Of a DNA stretch of 64,000 nt, positions 47,679 to 58,103 are shown one piece after another. The position numbers were made by a program, and so were the translations under genes. Source of the stretch: Adiantum capillus-veneris (Eukaryota; Streptophyta; Polypodiopsida; Polypodiales; Pteridaceae). The notes under the pieces are model-generated. The model did no database searches. It was not told the origin of the DNA and worked only from the letters and a program-made list of their open reading frames with translations. The stretch spans positions 156,620,741 to 156,684,740 of the forward strand of contig CM043945.1 in assembly GCA_014529385.2 (NCBI GenBank), written 5' to 3'. Each line of letters starts with the position of its first letter. Position 1 is the first letter of the stretch.

Positions 47679-47907
47679 TTTTACCGTATACATGTGGTAG
47701 TGATGTGTGTGAACACACTTAGGACCATCGGGGCATTTTTCCCCGCTTTAGGAGGTTTTTTCCCTCGTGCATTGTATATACACCCATTCATTCTAGGGAT
47801 ATCTATCTTTCCATTGCATAGTAAGTAACACACTCTCTATTGTGTGCCTTGAGCTTCCTTTGTCTTTTCCAAGCTGTGTGTGTTTTCTTGCAACCCTAAT
47901 TCCAACA
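47679..47907 (+). repeat. Element F 3' LTR
   Basis: 229 bp, starting TTTTACCGTATACATG (TG changed to TT) and ending AATTCCAACA. A purine-rich stretch precedes it. Confidence 0.95.
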
Positions 47908-49250
47908 TATACTACATCTCATGGTGGAAACCCTCCAAGCTGCAATTGAATCAAGCCATAGAATTAGCCAAGAGATACCTTTGGGGTGGTAATGATCTGG
48001 GTGCTAAAGTACCTAAAGTTGCTTGGATCACTTGCCGTATGCATAGAACCACATGAGGATTGGGTGTACTTGATCTTGACAGGCTAGCCATGAAGTTAGC
48101 AGCTAAATGGATTCATTGAGTAATACATTCTACTAATTATTGGGCTTGTCTTCTCAGGTTCACTGCATCTAAATGTTACCTTAATAACTACAAGGTCTAG
48201 ACAAAACTTTCCATTTGGGACATCATAACAGCTCTAGTTGAGATCAAATGCCCGACTCAATCCATAGCAACCAGATTTTGGAATGCTTGGATTGACAATA
48301 AAAAACTTTGTCACTGTCCTAATGGCCTTATTACTAACCATGATTTCTATATGTAGTATTGAGTCTGGCTAGGGCAGATAACTCATAAGAAAGGTTATTT
48401 CCTTAACATAAGAGCTCACAAATGTTTCAAAAAAGGGGTAAAGACTTGGGGGGACATCCACCATCAAGATAGACTGCTCTCAACTATTGAAATTTGTAAA
48501 AAAGTTTAGTTGTCTTTTAGCTGTCTTGCAGAATTAAGGAGCAGGCTTCCTCATCTTCAGGATTTGAAACGCTACAATAGCCCTTTTGCTTGCAAGGGTC
48601 ACACATTACAATTTGTTGCATGCTTGATGTTTAAGCAGATAGGCTTCACTCCGTGTTTTGACTTAGATCTAAAAGCCAAGCTTAACCAAACATGGAATGT
48701 CTCATGGAGAAGCAAGAAATGGATCTTTTGATTCAAATCTCTCTGGAGCTTCCCCATCCCTATCAAGCACTCTTTCCTCAGTTGGCTTGTTCTACACCAA
48801 GGCATCTGGACAGGCAGTAGGGCTATGAAATCATGCCTTGGTAATGGTTCTTATCCTAGATGTGGACAACCATAAGATGTGTTTATGTTACACCCTAAGC
48901 TTAAGCCTCTTCTTCATCTCAGCTCACTAAAGCTTGTGCAAATACTTCACCCCCAACCTACTTGGAGCTTTTGCTGGGAGAATGTCACCAATTGGATATC
49001 CCTCTCTGGAATATATGGAGGAATTCTTTCATTTGGTATGCTTGGATCCAAAGGCTAGATGCTTTATTCAATGTTTCTGAGTCAAAGACTACCTTTGTCT
49101 TTCTTTATGAAATGAAAAGTCTTGCCAAATTATCCCTTTAGTCAATTAAGGATGTCCCTACAGATCCCTAGTACACTATTCAAAGAAGTCTTCCTTGTAA
49201 CAAATGGAGAGATGGTTTGTTGTTGATTTACTTATGAGAGTGAGCCTTAA
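47908..49250 (+). pseudogene. LINE ORF2 C-terminal part
   Basis: The thumb continues as SWWKPSKLQLNQAIELAKRY, KVPKVAWITC and GLGVLDLDRLAMKLAAKWIH. The zinc-binding reverse-transcriptase tail follows (GWTPHC-type sequence and SYPRCGQP; RVT zinc-binding domain). At least ten stops are scattered through it. Homology fades near 49250. Confidence 0.75.
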
Positions 49251-49703
49251 TGGCTGATGCCTGTAGTCTTCAGTAATATCTCTTGATGGGACTACCTCTT
49301 TCCCTGCCTTTGAGGCCTTGTATCTTCTCTTTCCTCCTTTTTCAGTACAATTTCTAGTATTTTCATTGGGAAGTGAATGGGGTATAGGAGGGCCTCTTTA
49401 TTTGGTAGTTTAAGGGAATGCTTAAAGCTTAAGACAAGTTTGACCAAGTCTAAAAGAGAGGGCAAAAAGGCCTATGCTGAGACTTTTTTTAAAAGCCATT
49501 TTTGTATTTTGAATTTGAAAATAGTTTATTTAGTAACCCAAAAGAGAGGGGGGTAAATGAATTTTCAAATGTCCTTTTTCCACCTCTCTTCTCTCTCTAA
49601 CATATAAAACACTCTCTCTCACTTAGAACTCCTTAAAGGGAGGCACTTTTTAGTCCCCCTGCCAGAAAAGTAAATTTTTCACATTCTCTCACTGCCTTCT
49701 CTC
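49251..49703. other. Unassigned spacer between LINE and element G
   Basis: No ORF or clear repeat; may hold the LINE 3' UTR. The 5 bases before element G are ctctc. Confidence 0.45.
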
Positions 49704-50636
49704 TGTTGGACGGATACGCCTCGACGGACGTCAGCACAGCGAGAACTCACCTAACATATAATGTCAGCTAAGGACGAAGCTCGACCCACAGGCGTGTGGA
49801 AGCAAGCATAAGGTGTCAACCTACACTCGACCGACTCCTAACTAATTCCTACAGAGGCCTCTACCAATTGTCTAAGTCACAGCCTTCAAAAGTGCATAAG
49901 AGGAAACTTCCTACAACGCTTTCTAGAGCCGAACACCCATCAAACAATCTCGAAACACCATAGAACTTGAAGGAAACCCTACTAATACCAATAGGTCGCT
50001 CTCCCTAAGGTCCGTGAATCAAAACCCCAACCCAAAACACCCGGTGAAAAATCACGTAGGATGTCTGGCCGAAATTTGCAGGTCTTCGTTTCCAAAATCT
50101 AAAGTTCCTAATGTGTAGTTCTACTCAATGTGAACGCGTGTATATGCTCCAATGAAAAATCGAACAACGTATGCTCACCCAATCACCAGATGAAGCTCGT
50201 ACAAGGAGCTCGCAAAACCAGACCGTACGCGCGCAATGTAGGTATTGGCACGTAGCTCTCGTCGGGGGCAACACGCTGCACTTCTTCGCACTTGATTCCC
50301 ACCATCGGTGCACACATAGCGTCAAGATGAAGCTCACACTCTCTCTCGTACACAGTATGCTCACTCACAGACTTCAAAACTTGTTTTTAAAAATGACAAA
50401 AGGTTTTTTCATTAAGGTAAAAAAGTGGTATATATAGCTTACAATTCTCAAACCCTAAAGTTCCAAAATCAACCAACTACTCCATCTATCTATCAAAACT
50501 GGGATACAATCTGGAAACTTCTGTAAGTCCCAATATTTACAAGGTGAAAAACCATGTTTCCTCAATAAATGAATAATTACAAAAAATGATAATCCTCCGA
50601 GTAGTTAGTTTTCGTGGGTGTGTCCAACTTCTAACA
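49704..50636 (-). repeat. Element G 3' LTR (about 933 bp)
   Basis: The minus strand begins TGTTAGAAGTTGG right after a polypurine tract and the other end reads ...TCCAACA. The inverted ends are TGTTRGA. It includes half of the palindrome found at 53 kb (cacgtaggatgtc, 50053-50065). No partner LTR is in the window, so the left boundary is inferred from the end sequence. Confidence 0.65.
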
Positions 50637-50648
50637 CTCCCCCCCTCC
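50637..50648 (-). other. Element G polypurine tract
   Basis: Minus strand GGAGGGGGGGAG immediately before the LTR start. Confidence 0.8.
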
Positions 50649-50688
50649 TTGCTCATGTCGTCCCCGGCATGGCCGCTGATCCGCTTCT

Positions 50689-52905
50689 TCATCGTATGGT
50701 CTCATGAATCTTGATTAGTGATTCGTATCTTAATGCATGTAGGTTCGTCATTGTTGGCCCAAAAATGTCAGTGTTTATTGTGAAGAAGCCTGTGTAAAAC
50801 GCTTCTTCAAAGGCCTGGAGGTGATAGGATGGTAGAAACATTATCCTTTGATACAACACATGTATCACCTCCTTGGAAGGCTGACCAGATAGATCATAAG
50901 CACATCTGTAAGTATCCTGGAAGAAAAAGATGATGTCTATCACCTGGCCTGGCTTGAAAGTCTCAACCACTGCTAAAATTGTTTTGCAGATTTTCTTCAT
51001 CATGATGCATGTGAGGTCAGGTGAGCCAGTGAACAATTTGATGGCTCCCGTTAGGGTTTTTACCATGTATTGGACACTTATTCTCTCACCTGCCTTCAAG
51101 CCCGACAGCTTAGGGTAATTCAGCCAAGTGGGTTGGCTCCTTTGCAAGATCTCCTGCACTTTCCACGTCCTAATCCTTGAAAGCTGAGGTTGTCTCTGAT
51201 GTTTTTCGGTGCCTCTACCAAGTGGATTAGGTATTGTGGGTACTTTGTGAGCCAGGCCTTCCTCCATTTTGGATGAGAGTCAAAAATTAGCCTGACCCCT
51301 TCTGGTTGTAAGGTATCTGCGGTGTAAAGTGGTACGGTCGGCTCTTCTCTTATCCGCTTGTTGATGGTGGCTCCTTCATATTTCAGCAATGGATATGGGA
51401 GAAAGGGTTGAAGCCATTCACGCCTGAGGTTGCTGGCGTCGATCTTTTGAATGTTCATGGACTTGAAAACCCTCTGCTCCCACTCCAAGGCTTCCTTTGT
51501 TGTCTCTGTGATCTCCACCTCTATTGCTTTATGCAACTTTTGTTCCTCTTCTTGTGTTAGATCCTGTGGCTCTTGATAGGATCCTTCTAGGATTTCCTCT
51601 TGCACAGGCGTGTCCACCGGATCTGCCACATTCTCTAAATCTCTCTCTGCTTTATTTTTTCTTTCTCTCTCTTGGCTCTCTTGCTCATCTAGCAGTTTCT
51701 GTCGTATTTGCTCCACTTCCTCCTCTGTGAAAGGGACATGCGGTATATTCTCTGATGCGGCATCAAGAATCTCAAAATTCTTGATATAATCCTCTAATCT
51801 GTCCCTTTGCACTCTTCGGGATGATCCTGACATAGCTTCTAGAGAAGGCTTCCAGAGTTCACTTAAATTACCTTTAAGGGCTCTCTCTGCTCTGAAGCTC
51901 TCCATCAGTCTCTCTAATCTTGTCGCTTTTTGTGACTTTTTTTTTTCACCGGCACTTGGGCAAACTCTTTCTTCCCCTTCTTTTTCTCAGGTTGCTCTTC
52001 TAGGACCGGCTCTAGCCGTCTTTTCAGTCTTGTGGCAACCCTTGGTGCTCTTTGTGGCTCATCCTCTTTGTGTTCTTTTAGCCTCAGCCAGTCATTCTGA
52101 GACGGGGGTTCGGCCACCTTCCTTTTGCGTGTAGTGCCCCATAAATCACCTTAGTGATAAGCTCTCCTGGCACAATATATGTTGCCTTCTTGTTACCCAT
52201 CTTTCCTAGGTTTTCATGTATATACGCCGCATAATTGATTATCTTTGGGGTGCCTTTCGTCATTGCCCAAGTGAATGTCATGGCAATTGCACCTGGCGGC
52301 ATTCTGTACTTCTGTGGCCTCTTCGTACACATGTGGAAATATTGGTTGTACAACTGGCTCATGATTGCCACCCTTGGGTTTGCAATATCTTCAAAGGTGT
52401 AGTTTCCTTTCTTCTCATTGTACACCTTGACCTCATCCCTTCTTTTAGTTACACTATCCCCCTTATTGGAGAGGTCTAGTGCATCTACTACAACCTGCTC
52501 AGTGATGATTATTTCTGTTTCTGGCCTGCCTTGTAGATCTGTTACTTTGGCCACTCCATCTTCTTTGATGATTGTCACGAATTCCCAGACTCTCTTTATG
52601 TCCACCCCTGCCGGTACTGCTTCAAAGTAGTTGTGGAGATCAATCTTCTCCAAGTACCTGGACATCTTGGTTCTTAGGAACTCATTGAGTTCTCGCGGTA
52701 GCATTGGTAGCTCGATCACATTGCCTTCAGTGTCTTTGAATACTCCTTGGTAGATCTTTAGGTTGTTGGACTCTAACATATCTTCTTGGATCCACGTGCT
52801 GGTGGGCTTTAGTGTTCCTTCTGGTATGGCGAAGGGCTCCACTTCTTCTAGGTAATCATTGATGGTCATTCTTTTCTTCTTTGCCGGTGACTTCGCGGCT
52901 ACCAT
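50689..52905 (-). pseudogene. Element G long 3' ORF, function unknown
   Basis: Four segments in shifting frames (52084-52905, 51914-52117, 51120-51905, 50689-51267), about 700 codons in all. The N-terminal ~270 residues are globular (VDIKRVWEFVTIIKEDGVAK, PPGAIAMTFTWAMTKGTPK). Then comes a very basic stretch (EEQPEKKKGKKEFAQVPVKK), a Glu-rich likely helical segment (FTEEEVEQIRQKLLDEQESQ) and a globular C-terminus. It ends 52 bases before the LTR. It resembles the extra ORF of element C only in position and general layout. No known domain recognised. Confidence 0.7.
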
Positions 52906-52999
52906 AGATCCTGTTGCACTCAGTAGTCCGAAGTTAGCATTTTTTCTATATTAGCTGAGAAATTGAGTTTTAATTATCCAAAAGACTTGAAAATTGAAA

Positions 53000-54030
53000 A
53001 TAAAGCTTCAAAGGAACTTGTGAAGCTGTGCATGTGCTCACAGTGCAATTCTGGCCAAAATTTTCCATTTAGACATCCTGCGCGTAGGATGTCTTTTTCA
53101 TCAGAATTAGTTGATACTTGACATCCTGGTAGTGCATGGCTCATGGAACATGGCTATCTGCTTGGATTTGGATTTGGATATCAAAAAGTGGATATTTGGG
53201 CTGATTCAGGCTTTAGGTCACAAATTTTGTAGAAAGTCCATCATAGGTAGCAATTGATGTCAAAATGGGTTGAAAATTGGTATATGGGCTCATTACACCA
53301 TGATATTGGCTCTCATGATGTCACTTTTTGCACAGAAGGCCTAAATTATGCTGGAGACATCCTACGCGTAGGATGCCTATTTTATCAAAATGACATGAGA
53401 TTTGTTTTGTGGGTAGTCCTTGGCCTATGGAACATGGCTATGCTCTTGGATTTGGATTTGGACAAGGATTGATGCTTGTAAGAGCCTATGTGGTGTTTTT
53501 GGGCTACAAAAGTGTATCTTGAAGGTGTTGGGCATCAAAAGTGATTAGAATGGCTTCAAACTTGATATATGAGCTCTTGATGATGAGGTGATTGGATCTG
53601 GAACGAACAAACATCCTCTGCATGCCAAAAAAGTCAAATAGACATCCTACGCGTAGGATGTCTACTTCACTAATTTTTGCTTATGACCACACAGATTGGT
53701 TGGTGATGTGTTGGTCAATGTGTTGTGCAAGTTTCATGTGATTTGGACAAGATTTGGTAGGTCTATGGCCCATTATTGCCTCTATGCCCTAACTTCACGT
53801 TTTTCCATGCATGTGAGGTCAATTTTGGTCCAAATGTGATGAGACTTGGTGGGTAGCATGTAAAGGTCATTCAAAAAATGTGTATGATGAAAAATGTTGG
53901 AGTCTGTGCCCAGAAGTGCCCTTGAGACATCCTACACGTAGGATGTCTCCTGATGATTTTTTCATGGATTGTGCTCCTAGTGCCTGCCCTTGGCCCCCCT
54001 GAGTCCCTTTTAAGCCTAATTTCAACAAAA
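53000..54030. repeat. Four ~285-bp repeats each with a 22-bp palindrome
   Basis: GACATCCTACGCGTAGGATGTC or a 1-base variant occurs at 53072-53093, 53356-53377, 53641-53662 and 53926-53947, spaced 284, 285 and 285 bases. Between them at least the first two units share phrases (tggaacatggctat, cttggatttggatttgga), so this is an old tandem array. The palindrome is far better preserved than the rest of each unit. Confidence 0.88.
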
Positions 54031-55641
54031 AAGTCAAATGGATAGAGAATAACTCCCTATGTGGACTTCAGAGCCTCCGATCCGTTTTCTGCCTTATGGA
54101 GTGCTTTTTGGCGATGAAATTTCTTGATGTTGGTCTCCATAGCTTCCCGATCCCCTAGGGATCCTTGCATTTACATACCTTCGATGATTTGTGGTGGTCT
54201 ACCACCATAGGACTTGGTTGTTGATGGTCTAGGAAAGCCGCTCGTGAAGTTTGGTGGCAAACGGGCATGCGGTTTGGCCGCCAGAGCAATTTGACGCTTT
54301 GTGTGTCTGATGCCGTTTCTAAAGTTTTAGTGCCGCTTTGGGTCGCTTTTTGGTAATGCGGGTCACATAGACTTGTCGAGCATGTTGAGATGCTCCTACC
54401 CATAAATTTTGGTAGCATTTGGTCGCCTTTTCGCCGATTTCCCATTTGGTGGCCTCTTGCGGGATTCTAGGAATTAGGGTTTTTCCCGATGGTTTCTACT
54501 GCCTTTGGACATCGAGGACTGGTCTCCTATTCTAGGGTAAGCTGTCGATGAAGTCTCGTTGCTTTTGGGTTAGCCGTTAGGTCGTCGTCTCTACTTGTAG
54601 GTCTCTACCGCCCGCTTTGTGTGTGAACCCTACGCTAGCTTTCGCGACAAAATGACAAACATGCGCGAAAAGCTCTAGGTGGTGAGCCTACCTCTCATGT
54701 CTGGAGCTGGTCGGGTAGTCGTGCGCGTCGTAGAAGCTGCTGGAAGGTTCGTCCGCTCTAGGTGGCAGAAGCTCTCTCCACAAAGTCAATTGTGAAAATG
54801 AGGTGAAAATTTCTTATAATGGATGTCCCCGAACCACTTTTCATGAAATTTGAAATGTTCTCCTATCTTCTTGCGAGATGCAATTTAGGCTCAAAAATTT
54901 CTTGATTTGGACTCCATTTGCTCTGTTTACCAGAAATTTGGCATTTCTGTCAAAACTTGGCCAAAACACGCTTTCTGCTCCAGTCTCATAACTACACCCC
55001 CACTGTACCATAGGTTGTCCTATAGTCACTGATCATACCCATATTTTTTGTTTTTCATTACGACCGTTTTTCACTTGCTTTTTGTATTTTTGAATTTTTT
55101 CTGCCAAAAATTAACAAAATTAAAAGGAAAATAGCAAATCAAACCCAAAAAATCCCCAAAAATCATAATAAATCACAAACATCACCGCAAAACATTATAT
55201 ACACTCACATGCAATTTTTATGGCCGAATTTCTCCGTTTTACCAATATTTTTCCCGAAAAATGGCTATTTCTACTTATATACACACACCTAGGGGCTTGA
55301 TTTGGCGTTTGGCCCCATATATCTATAGATGCATGCTGTATAAGGTCATCTATCCTTGGGTTAGTCCAAAAAAATTTGCAATCAAACAACAACCCTTAAA
55401 ATAGTCAAAAATCATGTCCTTTTTTTGCTCTTTCTGCTATTGGTTCCGCATTTGAGAATGCCTCCCTCCCTCCTAGCCGGAGTCCTCCCGGACGACAAGG
55501 TATCGCCTCGGAGTATGTGCCGTGCATAGGTTGAAAAATTTGTGCTAATGCTTGGCCGATTAATGTGGCCCTATTTTATGCATACTCGGTCAATGCATAG
55601 AAAAATTAATGTTGTGCAAGAGAAGGGAATAAGCAAGATTC
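54031..55641. other. Non-coding part of element G
   Basis: No convincing ORF or RNA gene. The sequence has small inverted repeats (gtggtctaccac near 54193) and is GC-richer near 54550-54760. No primer site or LTR boundary was found. Confidence 0.5.
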
Positions 55642-56439
55642 TTATTGGCATTCGCCGTCGAGGTTTCCTATTTTCTTTGCAAGTAACAGATGTAACTCTA
55701 CTGCTCTCTGTTTAATTGTCTTGTTTGCAAAAGGCAATCGCTTTGCCGCTTCTGTTGATATAGCCGTAGCTGTTTCTATGGAGATGATTGGTTTGGCCGA
55801 AATGGCCGTGGGCCGTATTGTCTTTGCTTTCCATTGGTATTTTGCTTTTGCCGGTTTTTGTAGATATTTGGCTACTTCCTTTGTTTCCACTATTTGGTTG
55901 CTAATTGACATCCACATAAGTCGGCTGTCCTTTTTCAAATGCAGCTGTCTGCCTTCCATTGTTGCTTGTACTGAAGGGAGTTCTTTTTGCTTTTGTTTTG
56001 GTATCCAAATGCGAGTGACATTTGGGTTATGTCTGAACATTTTCTTTGGGATCCATATCTGTTTTATGCCCTTGGTTTTTGGTTGAACTATCTACTTCGT
56101 TGGAATTCTTTTGTTGCATTGTTGTTTGTCTGCCATGTCATTTCTATCCTTCCGCATCCATAGTTGTTTCCCTTGTTTTGGTAACCTAGATCTTTGCATT
56201 GCGGCCAGTGACTTCGTATGTCTGTAATTAGCATGGTTGGCTTGTACCTATCTATTGGTCTCGGGTATCATGTTCTTTGGTGGCATTCTTGCTTTTGGCT
56301 CTTTTTCCAGTGATTGCATGGCTTGCAGCAGATGATTCCGGTATTGCTGAGCAAAGGCTATCATCTGTTGTTCATGTGCATGTTGAATTTTAACTGCCTT
56401 TGCATTCCAATCTATCTGCACATTGTACTCTTTTGCCAA
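55642..56439 (-). pseudogene. Element G basic region after the protease motif
   Basis: One frame with two stops. It starts with the end of the protease fold (YNVQIDWNAKAVKIQH), then runs into a Lys/Gln/Arg-rich, probably RNA-binding sequence with a repeated IWIPK motif (IKQIWIPKKM, VTRIWIPKQK). It ends at 55642. It could be a nucleocapsid-like tail; this is only a guess from composition. Confidence 0.55.
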
Positions 56440-56617
56440 GGTTGTCCCAACATCATTGGGTGTTGTGTGCTTTCATCCTCCACACATAGAATTTGTATGG
56501 GTAAATATATTGATGTATTTGTACATGCAATATAGTCCATCCCAATGTTTTCAACGGGTGTGATGTTCTACTTTGCAGGACTTGACGAGTAGAATGAAGT
56601 TGACCTGTGGATTTGAG

Positions 56618-57319
56618 CTATTGGTATAATCCATAAGAGATCAAATTTGCTTGAGCTCCAGAATCAAGCAATGCCGTTGATTCAACTTGATTGCTGCCCA
56701 CTTTGACTGCAATTATTGGCTCCATTGTGTCTTCATCCAACTGCGTCAGTCGAATGGCATTGATTCGCAATGGTGCTCCACTTTGTTGTTGTTGTCGCAG
56801 AAGTCTTGTTTTTGCTATGCGTTCTTGTGCTTCTGCTTGAGCTTCCTCTCGTACTCTTTGTTTTTCCTTCATTTGTTGTTTTCCTTGATGTATTTGTTGA
56901 AGCATATCCTGTGTGAGTGGTAGATGATATTTTTTTAGACGACATCCGCTAATCCACTTCAGCATTTCATCACCTACTAATGTAGCAAGCTTGACAACTC
57001 CACTTTGTGATAGATCACTAATCACAAAGGATCCCATCCCTCGCTTTTTAAGTTTCTTGGCATGTTGCTTCAAAGTATAAACAAGTACATAATCACCTGT
57101 TTTGAACTCTTTAGTGCGCACATGTTTGTCAAAAAACTCTTTTTGTCTTCTCTTTTTAGCATAGATTGAAGCTACAGCTCTCAAGCGGAGTTCATCTAGC
57201 TTTTCAAGATCATCTATTCTTGAAGAGAGCTCATGCCCTATCCATTCTAAGTGTTTTGCTACTCGTAGAGTTGGAATTATAAACTCTATGGGTAGTATAG
57301 CATTTAGGCCAAACACCAT
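56618..57319 (-). pseudogene. Element G integrase C-terminus fused in frame to a retropepsin motif
   Basis: One uninterrupted 233-codon frame. Residues 1-125 are the integrase C-terminal region (NAILPIEFIIPTLRVAKH, RTKEFKTGDYVLVYTLKQHA, ISGCRLKKYHLP). Residues ~130-180 are a Gln/Glu/Arg-rich linker. Residues ~200-233 read EPIIAVKVGSNQVESTALLD followed by SGAQANLIS, an aspartic protease active site (Asp219, codon at 56663-56665). Beyond a TAG the second protease signature MMLGQPWQ lies at about 56438-56460. In the usual Ty3/gypsy order protease precedes RT, so this place is unexpected. Confidence 0.82.
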
Positions 57320-57474
57320 GTTGTACGGTGTTGTTCCTATTGATGTTTTTTAAGCTACCCTGTCGCCCATAGTGTTGAGTGTAGCTGTTGATCCCAATCT
57401 GTTCTTGATTCTGACACTATTTTAGCGAGAACCGTGCATAGTGTTTTATTTGTGGCCTCTGCTTGTCCATTTTC

Positions 57475-57705
57475 CTATGGATGGTATGGAGCAGATTTCC
57501 TATGTATAACCATAAATTCCTCTAGCAGATATTCAATGACTTCGTTGAGAAAATGTGTCCCACGGTCACTGACAATTTCTATAGGTAACCCGTGACGTAC
57601 AAAAACATTCTCATACAAAAATTGTGCAGTGGTGCGTGCATCTACTTTTTGCGTTGCCTTGGCTTCCGCCCATTTTGTGAGATAGTCCGTAGCCACAATG
57701 ATATA
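57475..57705 (-). pseudogene. Element G integrase core, second half
   Basis: Reads YIIVATDYLTKWAEAKATQK, then GLPIEIVSDRGTHFLNEVIE, ending SAPYHP followed by TAG and ENGQAEA. This is the same conserved Gln-to-TAG position as in element C. The upstream part of the core is at 63223-63404, beyond copia H. The residues of the open frame to the right of 57705 come from the copia LTR and are not integrase. Confidence 0.88.
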
Positions 57706-57897
57706 GGAAGGAGTACAAGCGGAAGTGCGATGCGAGAGAGAGTGCGAGAAGAAGAGCATGACGATATGGTGAACTCGCTCTACTGTAATGTGTAGAGCAT
57801 AGTGAGTTCTTATTAGGTTTTTACAAAAGAATATGTGTGCATACTTGGCGGCCCGCCCACTTACCTGGGCGACCACATTGGGCTTTATACCCCAACA
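57706..57897 (-). repeat. Element H 3' LTR
   Basis: 192 bp; the minus strand starts TGTTGGGGTATAAAGCCC. The terminal CA has become CC. It is preceded on the minus strand by AAGTGGGAGGT, a polypurine tract. Confidence 0.95.
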
Positions 57898-58103
57898 ACC
57901 TCCCACTTAAAGTCCAATGTGGTACTTTGAGTGTGAGAGAAGCTACTATACAAGCTAATATACAAGAGATGTAGAGAAGTGATGTACTGCCCTACACCTA
58001 ACTACTTGCGAAAATGCGCAAAGCTCTCTGAGGGAAGTCCTTTTGTAAGTAGATCAGCAGGATTTTCTATGGTGTGAACTTTGACAAGCTGAAGTTGCTT
58101 ATC

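Larger units (their letters stand above)
42886..47907 (+). mobile_element. Element F: Ty1/copia inserted in LINE
   Basis: LTRs 42886-43114 and 47679-47907, both 229 bp. The flanks tatat/tatac (42881-42885, 47908-47912) form a 5-bp duplication with one change. By my count the LTRs differ at about 21 positions (9%), making this an old insertion. It contains a PBS, gag, protease, integrase, RT, RNase H and a polypurine tract (47668-47678, ccaggggga...). All domains are broken. Its family partner is element D. Confidence 0.95.
38981..49250 (+). mobile_element. LINE (non-LTR retrotransposon) split by copia F
   Basis: ORF1, endonuclease and RT occupy 39050-42885. The same ORF2 resumes at 47908 after copia F: PSLIY before the insertion joins SWWKPSKLQLNQAIELAKRY after it. 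The layout (ORF1 with zinc knuckle, ORF2 with EN-RT-C-terminal domain) is that of plant L1-like LINEs. Both outer ends are approximate and I see no terminal A-tail. Many stops and frameshifts are present. Confidence 0.85.

Noticed and set aside
53072-53947. CRISPR array
   Set aside because: The conserved unit is a palindrome spaced 285 bp apart in plant DNA, with no short spacers and no cas genes.
52906-55641. A 5' LTR making the 50.7-52.9 kb ORF a separate element
   Set aside because: No second copy of the 49704-50636 LTR and no primer site found here; not excluded, but unsupported.
55721-56086. Plus-strand membrane-like protein opposite the basic region
   Set aside because: It is the complement of the minus-strand Lys/Gln-rich frame; hydrophobicity is an artefact of reading the opposite strand.
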